This document shows, piece after piece, positions 46,393-58,686 of a stretch of 64,000 nt of DNA (positions are counted from its first letter, which is position 1; each line of letters begins with the position of its first letter). The DNA is from Cylicocyclus nassatus (lineage: Eukaryota; Nematoda; Chromadorea; Rhabditida; Strongylidae): assembly GCA_958299035.1 (NCBI GenBank), contig CATQJL010000001.1:50470461-50534460 (forward strand), given 5' to 3'. The notes beneath the pieces are model-generated. The model was not told the origin of the DNA, searched no databases, and was given only the letters and a program-made list of their open reading frames with translations. The translations under genes and the position numbers were made by a program.

Positions 46393-49300
46393 ATGGCGAA
46401 CATATTTGATATGACCCGGATGGTCACTATGAATAATGCTGACCAAGATTTAAAACTTGACAAGATTCAAGGAGAGGAGGAAGCGACCGAGAGTACTCCT
46501 AGTACTGTAAGCCAACTTTGGCTTTGATCGTTAGAACTTTTACTTCCTATAGGGTGTCGAGAATTTTTGAATGAATCGTATTTTTCAGACCATCGAGAAG
46601 CTACCGGACAAGGTGCTACAGCAAATATTCTCTTATCTGTCTCCATATCAGGTGAGCAAAAAACATTCAAGAATTGCTGTTTCAGCATATTTGTGATCTT
46701 CGAAATCTTCATGTAGTCAGGCCATTTAGGAATTTTCTTATACTAAGCAAAAAGAAATCTCGTCGGATAAATTATATCTCGTGAAGTAGTTATTTGACGT
46801 TGTAAAATTGTCAATTTTTCGGTTGTACAACATATTGTAGACGTAAAACATTTTCGTGTTCTGTTGACAAAAAACAATTGAGTTCCATTTCCGCTAGCTG
46901 TATGGATGGCGTATACTTGAGGAAATGAAAAAAAGGCACCTTTCTATTTTTTGGAAAATCATGACTTGAAAAACAACAGACAAATCTTGATCATTGAATC
47001 TTGATCATCATTCCTAAATATGATTTTCTCATGTTAGAAAAATATTTTACCTAGTTACACCAATTATACAAATTAGTTGTGATGAACCCTGGAATCATCA
47101 ACAAGTCCACGAAAAGGAAAACAAAATGTCACACCTTCACAGGAACATTTCTTTTGCAGATACTTCGAACCGGACAAGTATGCAAAAGATGGAGAGCAGT
47201 AGCATGTAGCCCGATGCTATGGAAATTTGTCTCCTTCAGACCTAATTACGGGGGAATTCAGGTACCTGAAGATTTAGTAGTAAATGCTGCTTGTTTAACT
47301 GCTTTTTGGCTCCAGGTGACGAATCACGACTACTTTCTGCATCTCATCGGAACTCAGTTCTCCGAACTTCGTATCGTCGAGCTGACTACCGATTTGATCA
47401 CTCCGAACGTACTCTATGAAATGGCCAATAAATGTCCCCGTCTGCAGCATCTGACTCTCGGTAAACTTAGCAGATCACCTGATCACTTGAGATGTCCAGA
47501 AAATTCTTAACATTGCAGTATAAAGTGCCAGAATCTCTCTTTATTCTACGTTATTTATGTTGCGTAATTTTTTTCAATAATGAAAATTTCAGACTTCTCT
47601 ACTGCAATGCAGCTTCATGACTTCACCGATCTGCAGTCATTCCCATCACGTCTGCGCAGTTTGACGTTATGTCTATCTGAAAATATCTTCTTAGAGGGCT
47701 TTTTGAGGTAAGTCCTCAGCAAAGCTTTCACACCAGATGTTCTCCCATGATTCATAATTTTAGAAAAGTATACACGTTCATCTCTTCTGTTGAACTGCTT
47801 CATATAATTGGTGAGTACGGACAATCTGCTCAGATTTTTTTCCTGGTTAGATATCTTTATGTTCAACAATTTAGCTTACTTCGCAGACAGGCTTACTAAG
47901 ATAAGTGTAAGATGTTGTATGGTGTTAGTGGTGATTGTGCTGTGATCATTTATTTTCACTTGCAAACTATGACCTTTTTTTCAAATTATGACTTTTTATA
48001 TTAATTTATCCCTATCGAGAGTGATCGAAATAATTCAACGTTTTGACAGTCATGGCATATGAAGCTCAAAAAGAGGACTTATTGACTCTCAAGCAAAACT
48101 CGCAAACTGCCAGTGCAAGATGTTTCTAACATAAGAAAGCTGCAAAATCTTACATCGTTCACGAACTGCACAGCTGTCGCATCAGCTTCATCTCTTTGAA
48201 ATGATGGGAACGGCAGTGCTTGGCACAGAGCTCTAAAAAAACATCGAGTTATCCTCTTTGTAGGTACATACGAAAAAGTGGAAGACGAAGAAGAGGAGGT
48301 TTATGAGACAGTCAATATATTCAAGCTCAAGCAGTTTCTGCCAAATCTTCGCGTCGTGAATTTTTGGGGTGTAAGCTTTTGCTTAGTCCTCTATGAATTC
48401 GAGAAAAGTTTTTAACATTACTTTCAGGTACCGTTTATCACAGATGAGCATGTGGATGCGATATCATCTAACTGTGCTCATTTAGAATGTCTATGCGTCA
48501 ACTACTGCACAAAGGTAAGCAGTACCTATCAAAGGTTTCAAAAAATCAACAATTTTATATTACAAAGATAGAGCCAAATTTTTGCTACAAAGTAATCATT
48601 TGGTTTCTCGCATTACTACACCTAATTTTGTTCCTTTTTTACCTTACATAAATAAACATTGTGTCATGCAACGAAGTCTACAAATGCAATGAATTAGTAA
48701 AGCACCGTTTCCACATCTACTTGACTTTATGCACCCGCTCCAACTTATATACCTCCTGCTCAAGCGTTTGTTGCTTAGTTTGATACTAGCCAGCATTAGT
48801 GTACGAACTTCACTCAACTGGGTACACCCTAAAACTGAGAACTAACGTGAAAAGCAGTGCAAATATACAATACCTTGAAGAATTTCACAAAGTGTTGACT
48901 TTCATTTTGCGATTTGTGGTAGATTGGCTTTAACCGACGTAAGCTTTTCAGGTGAATGGTTCCTGCTTAAGACTGGTATTGCAGAGATGCCGCAAGCTCA
49001 AAAGCCTTTTCCTGGCTTACACAAGTAAGCTCTGAATAATTCCTAATTTTCAACATTAGCTATGATTTAGCGTTTTCTGATGTTTTTTGAAAGAATATTT
49101 GTGCGAAAAAAATTATGTGAAATGCTAGTTGTTATTATGAAAAGGCTAGATCAACGGAATTCACCGGGTAGTATTTTTGCTAACACTTGAAAAGGCATAT
49201 GAAATATTGAAAGTAAAGCAGGATCTATTTGCTTATATTCTAAAGGACTAAAGCTTTCGAAATATTTTGCACGTAAATGCCGTTGATTAAATACTGCCAA

Positions 49301-50725
49301 AATAATTCTTTTTTGCTTAGCTAATAGAGTAAAATTTGTGGTTTGTAGGCTTGGACAATGCGACAATGAAAGCTGTCGAATGGGAAAAGACAAGAATCGA
49401 AGAATTGGACGTAAAGGGCACCGAACTCTCAACGGATACCCTGATCTCACTACTTACCCGACTTCCTTACCTGCGATGGTTGGATGCAAGTTGGTTGGAA
49501 AACATGACGGATCAGGTGCGCAACTTGAGGTCGTTTATCGTTAATGTGAATATGTAGAATCTGTGCAGGTACTGGAAGCTTGGCTACAGTCCGGTGCCCT
49601 GGCAAACCTCCAATTTATCAATTTGGACACTTGCGACTCATTGAACGAAGCAGCACTGACTGAAATGATTGTCCGCCATGGTTCACAATTACAAGGACTG
49701 TGTCTCGGAGGGCAACATAAATTGCTCGAGTATTTCTGGATGAACGTAATTCCACAGCTCAAGAACATTAAGTAGGCTGTACTCGTCCGCCATATGCACA
49801 AATTCATAGACTTCGTGTTCAGAGTAATCGTTATGGGAATCGCAGAGGACTGTTGTGCCAAAGTAGCAGCGAAAATCCATGTTGATCAATTCATTGATTG
49901 CATAGCGCAAAATTGTCCATTGTTGACACGGCTAGAAATTCGTTGGGATGACGACACACTCAGGTTTTCCGACAAATCTAGGTAAGCCGGGATTTTAGCA
50001 ACATTTGGTATACCATTAGGTATTGAATTGTTTTCGAGAAATTTATCAGTGCGACATAATTCTTTATAATCCAAAAATGAAATTTTTTTTGAGTTCTGCT
50101 CAAGACTGCTTAGATGCTTGAGCCAAATGCTTTTCAGTACAGATTTTTGCATGCAGACCATGGCTTGAATATTATTCAAAGAGTACTTCATAAAGTGGGA
50201 GGAACTAGCTAGAACGAACAGTTGAAACTCTAAAACAACCTCTCTGCTTTTTGAAACTTTTTTGAAACAATGGGTTTTACCGCTATCGTGCTTTGTTGGT
50301 TTTTGCGAAAAGTAATTTAGAAAATTTTGTGGATTTAGTTAAGATCTGTCGGAGCCTCACATAAATTTACAAGAGCAATACCGGCTACAAAGGTTGTGTT
50401 TAGAACTTTGGAAAAACATTTATTGAGTTCACGAGTTCCAGAAAACATGGAACATACTTTAATAAAGTGTTTATTTCAGCAAATTCATTGACGTGCTTCG
50501 CATGAAGTGCTTGATGCTCCATTCCATAGTGCTCAGCGATGGTCAATATTACGAACTTGTCCGATCGAATTTCGAGCGGGCCGATAGAATGAGTGTTGTA
50601 AGGTGAGGTTGATAGCCCCTCCTCTCTGTTTTAAACATCAACTGTTGATTTTTAGGACAACCGAGATGTGCCGTACTGGTCTCCTACATTGCTCTCGATT
50701 TTATAACCAATTGCTATTCAACTAG
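46393..50725 (+). CDS. F-box / leucine-rich-repeat protein, 14 exons
   Basis: The product would be a substrate receptor of an SCF ubiquitin ligase: the F-box binds Skp1 and the LRR region binds targets. Exons: 46393-46506, 46589-46651, 47160-47261, 47316-47460, 47593-47707, 47764-47810, 48264-48370, 48428-48514, 48952-49024, 49349-49515, 49569-49771, 49823-49981, 50480-50602, 50656-50725. All junctions are GT-AG and all phases agree, giving 524 aa. After an acidic N-terminus, the F-box spans about residues 42-88 (LPDKVLQQIFSYL to VCKRWRAVACSPMLWKFVSF). LRR-like units follow (ITDEHVDAISSNCAHLECLC, LDNATMKAVEW, LQFINLDTCDSLNEAAL). An acidic insert (EDEEEEV) lies near residue 205. The start is the first ATG after an in-frame gap and fits the exon phase. 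Architecture is FBXL-like; the exact orthologue is not assigned. Confidence 0.9.
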
Positions 50726-50949
50726 AAGTTAATGTTCGTAATGTATACTAGTCAGAGTAGCATCTCATTTCTTTTACGGCGAAGCAGTCAAAGTCCAAAG
50801 TCCGGTTTTTTCTTAGTTTGGTTCGATTCTTCTGATTGATGCTCATAATTCTTCGAACTCGGGTCCTCATCTATGATTTTCGCTATTTTCGTGTATTTTG
50901 AACTGTCTGTATGCAAGTAATGAAATTTCGATGCGATAGCTTGTGAATG

Positions 50950-51529
50950 TCAACCTATGACTGCAGTGAAGTATTCGTGTAAAGAAGAACGTGAGGTAGC
51001 GCGAGCCTCGGGCAACGCTAATGGAGCAGCTTTTTGAACCGCTAAAGCTGATGGCTTAGTCGCAGCTGACCACTTCTTGATGTGAGGGACAAAGTGACTT
51101 CCTGGTTCTTTCCCAAATGTTAGCTCAGAAAGCAACTAGAGCAAATGCTACAAATTTAATACAAAATAAGTGTTACAAAAATCGATGTATAACAGTGTTT
51201 TGCATGTAGATCCGACCTGCCACTTATCAAATCCATACTATAGAAAAAGATGCTGGTTCTCATAGAATGGACTAACAGCTCCAACCTTCTTTTCTTACGA
51301 AACATGATTCTCTGGTGGCACAAAAGTAGCCAGAAATATGTTCACTTTCTATAGAAGTATCTAGCTTATTTTTTAAAGTATTTAGAAAAAGAGCCATGTC
51401 AGAAGTGATAGGGCCCGTCCCTGCCCCTGCGAAACATGCGCTCATAACCGTTCCAACAATATTCTTAGCTTGATCAACTCTGCATAAACTGATACAACCT
51501 AAATCGGTAGTAACATGAAAGATGTACAT
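50950..51529 (-). CDS. Two-exon gene, product not recognised
   Basis: Exon 1 (51529-51299, from ATG) encodes 77 aa and ends at a GTAAGA donor in phase 0. Exon 2 (51135-50950) follows ATTTGCTCTAG, encodes 61 aa and ends in TAG-free reading up to its stop at 50950. The 138-aa product starts with a hydrophobic segment (MYIFHVTTDLGCISLC), has a glycine-rich GAGTGPI stretch, then HFVPHIKKWSAA and an Ala-rich tail. Both exons have coding-like codon use. It may be the 3' part of a larger gene, since the frame stays open upstream of the ATG. It converges on the F-box gene, 224 bp apart. Confidence 0.55.
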
Positions 51530-53288
51530 GAATTTGTTGCTTAAACTCGTGGTTCATAATTATACAGAGTGTCCCAAAAAATGTATCGAACGTTTAGTCA
51601 CTAGTTAATTCCTTGTGTGTGAAAATTTCGCCTTTCATTGACACCATTTGTAGAGATGGTTTCAACTTAGGTTCAAAATATGGAGCAAATCTTTTGACAA
51701 AGCAAACCAAAGCTTTTCACAACTCTAGAATTACGGTAGAGAATTTCGGTCACAGCATCATTCTGGATCGCCCGTTTCCAAAAAAATTAAAAAACTAAAA
51801 TTTTCGTATAGGCGTTTTTATGCTCGGTGATTGCGTTACTTGACTTTTACGAGCTTGTAAGCCTTTCAAATATTATAACTACAATTTTATTGAGCAATGT
51901 AAAACCAGCTATTGCTTAGTTGGTATATAACAAAAGTTATGAATGGAGCATTGCGGTAAAGTTCAAAGTTCATATTTAGTGTCAGCGCTCTAAATTGCTT
52001 AATCTAAAGTTTTCAGCTTGTTTGGTTTGCTTTCTGAGGCGAGGGACCTCAATGGCTCGAGCATCTCTTCAAAATGCGTGCCGCAATTTCAAGTAAATGA
52101 AAAAGGTCACTGACTTCCTCTATACTGTAAGCCTAAGTTGAAGCCAGCTCTACATTATGGTGATTAAGAGATCACTAAAGTTTGCAAAAGTTACTACAGA
52201 TCAAACATTCGATTTTTGTAACGCGCTTTCTTCCTTCCTTCAGTTACTGACAAATGTACACAACACCTTGTAGGCTAATGCAACAAGCCTGATATGGTAA
52301 GTGAAATGTACCGGATTTCAACAAACTTATCAATCTAATGCTGCCATTTCCTCACAGCGCTAGAAGTAGCGGCATTCAAAAGCACAATGATTAATATTGT
52401 GCAATTTTGCAAATTAGTTCAAGCTCCCAAAAAATATCTAGCCTTGAACGTAAAGCGTAAGCGTAAGGTAATCTTAAAACCTTACGTGGAAAATTTTTGT
52501 CGATTTTTTTAAAACGTCTCACGTCCGCCATTTATATTCCCTGGCCATCCCAAAAAATTTTTCTTGGAAGGTGTGAACAAAAACTAAGGACAATTTCATT
52601 TTCTGTACCCCTTCTTTAGCTTCTGGCACGAATACAAGAGTTGCGATATAATTTTTTGAGGCAAAAATGTTTGATCCTCCTTAAGGTCAATGCACCGCTG
52701 TTACAGTATAAATATCACTCAAGTACTGATAAAATCCTTAGCGGATTCGTGGTAAGATTTCAAATGAAATTATAATGTCTTTACTCTCAGAATGATTACT
52801 GTGAATTAGTGACGTTGAGATTTCCATCTGGTCAATTAGCAACAAGTCAAACAATCCTCAATTTCTTTTCGTAATAATTTTCAGTGAAGTTGTCAGCGAA
52901 GTTAGACAAGAGAAATGAAGAACAAATGGACCGTGACTGTCCAAATTTTCAATAATATAATGGATTTTGTTAAATTGGAAATGCAGTTTGCAGCTGCATC
53001 AATCCAACATTGGTGCAGGGTTAAGTACGCTGCTTTTGTTTATCAGCAAAGATCAACGTTCGATTTGTTTTCAAGTTAAGAGTTACACAATCTCGGTGAT
53101 TTTTGTTAATAGTCTAGCCTTTATATGCAAAACATGTAGCATGCTAAAAAAAACTCGACCAATCCTCTTCTTGTAAAAGAAACTGCGTCCATAAACACAC
53201 AAATTTGTTATCCACCACAATCGTATGTTCTTGATGGTTATCAAACAGCTACCTCACCAATTAATGTCAAATAGCTCGCGATGCATCG
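51530..53288. other. Intergenic stretch
   Basis: A solitary mariner-type end (CAGAGTGTCCCAAAAAATG) occurs at 51567. Otherwise AT-rich sequence without supported exons. Confidence 0.3.
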
Positions 53289-53567
53289 ATGGGTATTTTT
53301 AACCTCTTCGAGTTTTTTAGTCGCTGGTGGCCTCCGAAAAATGTCTTCCATATTGAGCCTTCGAGAAGAATTGTTGCGATAATCAGCGTGTTCCTTACCT
53401 TTTCGGCTTATCTTATCATGCAGCTGAAAAAAGGAGATAGGTTATCACATGCGCATCCGCGATTTTCTTTGTTGGTTTTCTTGTCATTTCATTGTGGAGT
53501 AGGCCTTATTAAGCAGCTTTATTGTACCGAAGCCCAATTGTTTTTTTTTCATCTATTACCTCTATAA
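53289..53567 (+). CDS. Possible small membrane protein
   Basis: ATG at 53289 opens 92 codons. The translation has one or two hydrophobic stretches (IVAIISVFLTFSAYLIM and LLVFLSF) between basic and aromatic segments. No domain or splice support, so it may be chance. Confidence 0.2.
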   Translation: MGIFNLFEFFSRWWPPKNVFHIEPSRRIVAIISVFLTFSAYLIMQLKKGDRLSHAHPRFSLLVFLSFHCGVGLIKQLYCTEAQLFFFHLLPL

Positions 53568-53718
53568 CGTCGTAAACTGAAGAACTTCAAAAACCGACAC
53601 CATGACGGGCCTCATTTTCCATTTGGGATCCCTCATGTACAACATTAGAATAATTTGCAGTGGTGTAATTCAGGGTTCCCTTATATGCGGAAGAACTATA
53701 TTACCTCAATAAAATTTC

Positions 53719-53735
53719 AATTCCGAAACTTGCAG
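53719..53735 (+). promoter_or_regulatory. Likely trans-splice acceptor of the saposin-like gene
   Basis: The string CAATTCCGAAACTTGCAG ends exactly at the start codon at 53736, leaving no 5' UTR unless a leader is added in trans or an upstream non-coding exon exists. Confidence 0.45.
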
Positions 53736-54099
53736 ATGCGTTCACTTATCTTGCTTGCTCTGTTAGCGGTCTCCTGCGCAGCTCTCGTTATACCAGCGAG
53801 ATTCAACGTTGCTGAATGTGTAATGTGCAAGGTAGCGGTTAGAGTTGCTGCTCCAAGCCTAGGCAAGGATACACTCAAAATCGAACAGGTAATGAGAATC
53901 TGCTTATGATTGGCACAATGAGTGGATTGACGGTCATTTGTTGCAGGATTTCGACAAGGAATGCAAGAAGGAATTGAAGGTCCCAGAAGAGAGCAAGCTG
54001 TGTGAAAAGTACATAAATGACCACCTCGATCCCATCGTGCATGAGCTGGAATCCGGAACTGCACCTAAGGACGTGTGCACCAAACTGCACGATTGCTAA
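53736..54099 (+). CDS. Secreted saposin-like (SapB-type) protein
   Basis: A 101-aa precursor in two exons (53736-53888 and 53947-54099) with a phase-0 GT-AG intron. Residues 1-17 form a signal peptide (MRSLILLALLAVSCAA). The mature part has six cysteines at 28, 31, 57, 70, 95 and 101, matching the SapB pattern CxxC ... C ... C ... CxxxxxC that makes three disulfides around a helical bundle. Such proteins bind lipids or membranes; in nematodes the family includes pore-forming antimicrobial and digestive proteins of the gut. Which role applies here is not shown. TTGCAG stands directly before the ATG, as expected for spliced-leader addition, and AATAAA follows at 54151. Typical length for a one-domain family member. 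Confidence 0.9.
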
Positions 54100-54150
54100 T
54101 CCCTACCAACAGTGTTAGTGTAGCTGCTCTCTACTTATTTGAATATGCCA

Positions 54151-54156
54151 AATAAA
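54151..54156 (+). terminator. Polyadenylation signal of the saposin-like gene
   Basis: AATAAA lies 52 bases after the TAA stop, a normal distance for a nematode 3' UTR. Confidence 0.6.
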
Positions 54157-55385
54157 GTGTACAACTATATTTAAGAATCAATGCAAAGTTTAACAGAATT
54201 TTTTTAAACTTAATCTTTCTCTCCTTCATATTACGGTAGCCGGCACATTCGGTTGTGATTATTGCCAAGATGAGGCTGAATTCATGCATATTATCACATA
54301 ATTTCTAGTTTACCCGATGTTTGGTTCCAAAGAAAGGAAGAATGGTGAAGCTAAGATTCAGAATTATGGGATGAAAAAGTTCATCCTCCACTACACACAT
54401 ATCTCAAGCCTCTTCCACAATAATGATAACAAATTTCGCTACCTCCTCCAGTCATATGCGTATAAATTTATGGCAAGAAGACATGGAGACAACCCGCCAA
54501 GTTCGTTTTTCTCAAACAAGTAATGTCAATGTTATTAAATCATTGACTTCATGTAGGCAATGCCGGTGAGAAGTGGCAATGCCGGTGAGAAGTGGCAATG
54601 CGCACAGTCATTTATGAAGTGCTTGCTAGAACAGCCAAGTTTGCTCACAGCTAGCAAAACGGAAGAAAAAGAATTCAAAGAGCGTAGAAAAGCAATGAGT
54701 CATAGCCGCGCGATACATTCAAACGTCTCATTCATCGATCGCTGTTGCCATAGCATTAACTTATCGTTACTTAATCTGTTTGAAGCACTCAAGTTATTCT
54801 TTTTTTTCAATACAATTATATTCTTCGCGATACTAATGTGCCCAAAATAATCAACTTCACAACAAATCTCACTCCATCTTTGCGCTACCATTTGTAAGAG
54901 AATTCAAACTAAATAATTTTTGTGATGGCTTGGACCTCTGTATCAAGGAGAGAAAAGCAGAAAAAGTGTCAGCAACTCCGTGTGTAAAAGGGAATACGTA
55001 TAGGATAACGGAGAATAAGATAAATGTGCTTGCATATGTATGCAGCCGGTGAAGAACTACTTTCAGGAATATAACTCATGTACCCTCAAGCAATCCACTC
55101 CGCTCAATTAACAACGATTTTTCGCAAACTTGAATGCCATAAATATTTGAAAATTTGGGCAGAATTTAGGAGCTGCCAAGAGCAACACCATGTTATCGTT
55201 GACAAACCTGCGATCATCCGACCGATTTGTGAATTTCCGATAAAAGGGACTTTATCGCAAGGATCTGAAGGGTTTACAGATATAACAATTTGTAACTTCT
55301 CCTTTGAAAATGGAATGCGCAGATGTTTATAACAAGTGCAATTTCTTCATATTAATCCAATTAGCAGTAAACTGTCATAGCAACT
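54157..55385. other. Intergenic stretch with a short tandem repeat
   Basis: GGCAATGCCGGTGAGAAGT is repeated 2.3 times at 54556-54602. Small frames (54317-54523, 54560-54850, 55078-55332) are without support. Confidence 0.35.
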
Positions 55386-56294
55386 GTGTTTGATGATATA
55401 ATCCCATGCCTACAAGCAGTTGGAAATGTAATGCTAAATGTATACAGCGTCACAACGCATTTGAAAAATAGTCCGGAGGAAGAAAGAAAGGAAGGGAAAG
55501 TTCAACTCACGATGGACAAGCCGATGGAGAAGTATTCATCGCGCAGGCAAGGACCTGTTCGAGAGTTCAACGCAAGAAATGACGCTAGACGCGAAGAAGC
55601 TTACTAGGAGAAGAGTACTTTTGAAGGAAAAGAGGTACCAAGACGAAGAAATTGAACGAACTGAGAAAAATTTGTTTGAAGAGGAATTCAATTACATGGA
55701 AAAAGCGTCCATCGATGACGATGCGTCATGCGAACAGGAAGAGGGATACGTACTAAGAAAAGATATAGACCAAGTTGTTCAAGCGGAGCTCGATCTCAAG
55801 CAAATTATGGAAGATACGCAACACGTGCACATGAAAGCTTTTCGTATTATTTGCGCAGTAATAGGCGAACATTCAGTGTTCTTTTGTAAGCGAGTTGACA
55901 TTATTCGTCCTGTCAAACGGGCGCGGACGTAGCAACAGACCAAGATGTGTGCAGGCCGAACGTCTATGTATGATTGGTCTCACCACGGAATGCACTGTAG
56001 ACGTCCATCGGATACACGCAGTGAAATGCTACCATTGTCGCAGGTTGGGACATAACTTACTATTTGTTTGCTATAACAAAGCGAACAAGGTGTCCAATAG
56101 CTGCGAATAACACAGAAGGAACGGGAAGAAATCGACGAAGAAGATACAACATTTATGCATATCATATCATGAATCTGTACGCTTCTACCCAACGTACCAA
56201 CGACGAGAATATCACAGAGCAAACAAAGTTTTACAGCAAGATTGTAAGAGCTAAAAGAGATCGCGGTCATGAGAAAAAGTTAGGAGCTTGCTAG
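55386..56294 (+). pseudogene. Degenerate gag-like relic (tentative)
   Basis: Overlapping frames in different registers are charged and coiled-coil-like: 55579-55932 (ERTEKNLFEEEFNYMEKA, then LRKDIDQVVQAELDLKQIM), followed at 55895-56110 by CYHC...GH...C, a near CCHC zinc knuckle with one residue too many before the last Cys, and a basic tail. This order (helical capsid-like region, then zinc knuckle) recalls a retroelement Gag. Frameshifts and the imperfect knuckle suggest decay. A spliced host gene is the alternative. Confidence 0.25.
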
Positions 56295-57356
56295 GTACCG
56301 ATCATAGGATCTAAAAAACTTCAAAAGCGCGTTTTCCTGCTTTTTCTGCTTCAGAATGATAGCGGCTTGGCGGAGTGCATCATCTGCGCCTCATCTACAT
56401 GGCTTCATCTGCCTGGCCCGGATCACCTAGTCGTCTGCACATTGGCTGCAGAGAGCTTACACTCACTCGCTTCGGCTATCATTTCTTACTTCCTTCGGTA
56501 CTTTTCCGTTATCCGGACCCATTTTTTCACAAAGGGATATTGCTTTTTCCTTGTATAAACCCCTTGACTACGATGTGGACCACCGGTGGCCCACAGCCCT
56601 TGCAAAGTCATATGCTTTCCAGGTCTGGTATTTTTCCCATAATTCAGTATTTCTTCTAATTTTTGCACTTTTGGAACCTGTGGACTTCGTCGTCCATGAA
56701 GATGATTGTAGTTGTTCACAAAACAACTTTACATCTTGCGAATAATTACAAAACTTTCCCACGCCGAAAGTGTTGTGTTATATCGCGTCGTCCCACAGCG
56801 CCGCCAGGCAAAATTAGACGTCGTTGTTAATGGCTAAATTCAGTCGTTACTTTACAGGAAGATGTGCCAACCTCCTGCCACGTTTCAAAAAAAGTGACGT
56901 CATTTAAACGTTTAACAGGTTCTACCAAGAGTTTGTATAGCCTACCTATTAATGTAGACAACTTCGATCTGTACTTCAATCAATAATGACCTGACTTTTT
57001 CCAGAAGTAAAAAATGAAAATTAGCTTATAAGGGTATCATACTGTGTTCAGTAAACAAATTAGATTTGTCTAAAACAGAAGAGTGGGCTATTATTCCATT
57101 ATCAAAGTGACGATGTGCCGCAGCCGGTGTTTTAGGCCGGCCATCCTCTATAACCTTTCTTACCTAAGTTCGCCAAAAACATTTTAAGAAGGAAGATACT
57201 TTCAAATCATTGATGAATTCGTCCAAAATGTTTCAATAAACATTTTTGTTTCGCTTTTATAAGAAAACCCAGACAGCCTTTAAGTCATCTCAAATGCTCT
57301 ACTCAAAGTCGGCCGACCAACGAAGGCAATGTGATTTTAAACGAGTTCCTCGCAAA
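56295..57356. other. Unassigned stretch
   Basis: Frames at 56367-56762 overlap on both strands; neither has decisive splice signals. A minus-strand reading at 56762-56568 is basic and coding-like but unrecognised. Confidence 0.25.
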
Positions 57357-57427
57357 GGGTTGGGCCAGACTGCGCCGGAAAAGCGGCCAAGCGTACGCCG
57401 CTTTTCCAGCGAAGTCTGGTCCAATTT
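57357..57427. mobile_element. Miniature hairpin element, diverged copy
   Basis: Begins GGGTTGGGCCAGACTGCG and ends GCGAAGTCTGGTCCAATTT, inverted ends shared with 61550-61623. Inside, CCGGAAAAGCGGC faces GCCGCTTTTCC. The right end has decayed and no target duplication is seen. Confidence 0.5.
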
Positions 57428-57822
57428 GAACGCAGCCGGAGCGCGCTGGCAGGCCGCCTCGCGGGCAGCATTTGGCATGGGCGTCCAAAACGGCGGCACG
57501 GTTGCAGTCGGCTTCTAAGGATATACGATAGGCGGCGATGCTAGCCTGCATTCTATTCCATTTCCCTATTAGTCATCACAAAACAGTGTTGCTGTCGTTC
57601 ACTGTTGCTGTCGGCTTAAATACAAATCAAAAGTAGGAAAGTTAGTGCATTTCGCATCTATTCACTATTCACCACGGGCAGGTATGATTTTTTTTTGGAA
57701 TTTGACTGTGTAGTTCATGCTTTCCTAGAGCGGTTTCGCAACCTTCTCGAGGTGGCTATCGTCCTACGCGTGTTTTTGTGTGTCCTGTACCGCGAATTGA
57801 CACATTTGCTTGCGAAGTGTGA
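57428..57822. other. Non-coding spacer
   Basis: Includes a GC-rich patch (57430-57510) and then AT-rich sequence. No supported gene. Confidence 0.3.
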
Positions 57823-58192
57823 GGGACCCGTCATACTTCGCCGAAAAAAGCCCAAAGAAGCCCGAAAAAGCCCGAAAAAGCCCAAAAAAGCCCAAAAGCG
57901 CCAGAAAGAGCCGGAACACTTCTCGCACGTTTTCGCGCTAAGGCATGTGTGTTGACTTCGCAACCGAGCCTTTTTGTCATTTTCTGTCCTCCGCATGATA
58001 AGATAATGTCAGAATTCTACCAAAAGTTCGTTTCTACATTCCGGCTCTTTCTGGCGCTTTCGGGCTTTTTTGGGCTTTTTTGGGCTTTTTCGGGCTTCTT
58101 TGGGCGCTTTTGGGCTTTTTTGGGCTTTTTCGAGCTTTCCTGGGCTTTTTTGGGCGCTTTTGGGCTTTTTTCGGCGAAGTATGACGGGTCCC
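57823..58192. mobile_element. Foldback MITE with 3-bp TGA duplication
   Basis: Terminal inverted repeats begin GGGACCCGTCATACTTCGCC and continue as arrays of the decamer AAAAAGCCCA (left, to about 57915) and its complement TGGGCTTTTT (right, from about 58040). TGA flanks both sides (57820-57822, 58193-58195). It encodes nothing; the frames in it are repeat translations. The last 32 bp are, with one difference, also found inside the terminal repeats of the reverse-transcriptase element (25173-25204 and mirror). Confidence 0.8.
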
Positions 58193-58686
58193 TGAATGGT
58201 TTTATCCCCTTGTTCGTTTTTCTTGCAAGCTTAGCATTTAGGCTTTGGAAATATGTGCAGGTTTACTTTTTTAGACAAGTAATGAGATTCTTGTGCGGCA
58301 TCCGTTGTGAGCCTCTCGCTTGTTCTAGCTGCGCGTCCTTGGCTTCCCTTCTTCTGAGAGAGCGAATAATCCTCCGATAGTGTGGATAATATGAGTTGTT
58401 TTTTCTTCTCTCGTAAAGCATGTTTGCAAGCGAGAACCTGTCATTAATGATTTTAGGTACCATCGAGGACTTTTGGTATCTACATTATTACATAAATACC
58501 AAGCTCAAATTTTTTTATTTACGTCTACTTTGTTCATTGATTATTCGTGTTGTTGTGATTATTCGTGGCAGTGTCCATGCAAGTATGATTGCTGTCGGGC
58601 GCGTTTGAGTTTGTGAATCCAAAATAAGTGAGCGTAAAGAATGACAGGTCCTGTTACTCCTGGCTAACCATGTTACCTGGGAGAGG
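58193..58686. other. Intergenic stretch
   Basis: No exon supported; follows the foldback element and precedes the stop of the minus-strand gene. Confidence 0.3.

Noticed and set aside
57695..58380. Lysine/proline-rich and phenylalanine/glycine-rich frames of 86-143 codons
   Set aside because: They translate the decamer arrays of the foldback MITE.
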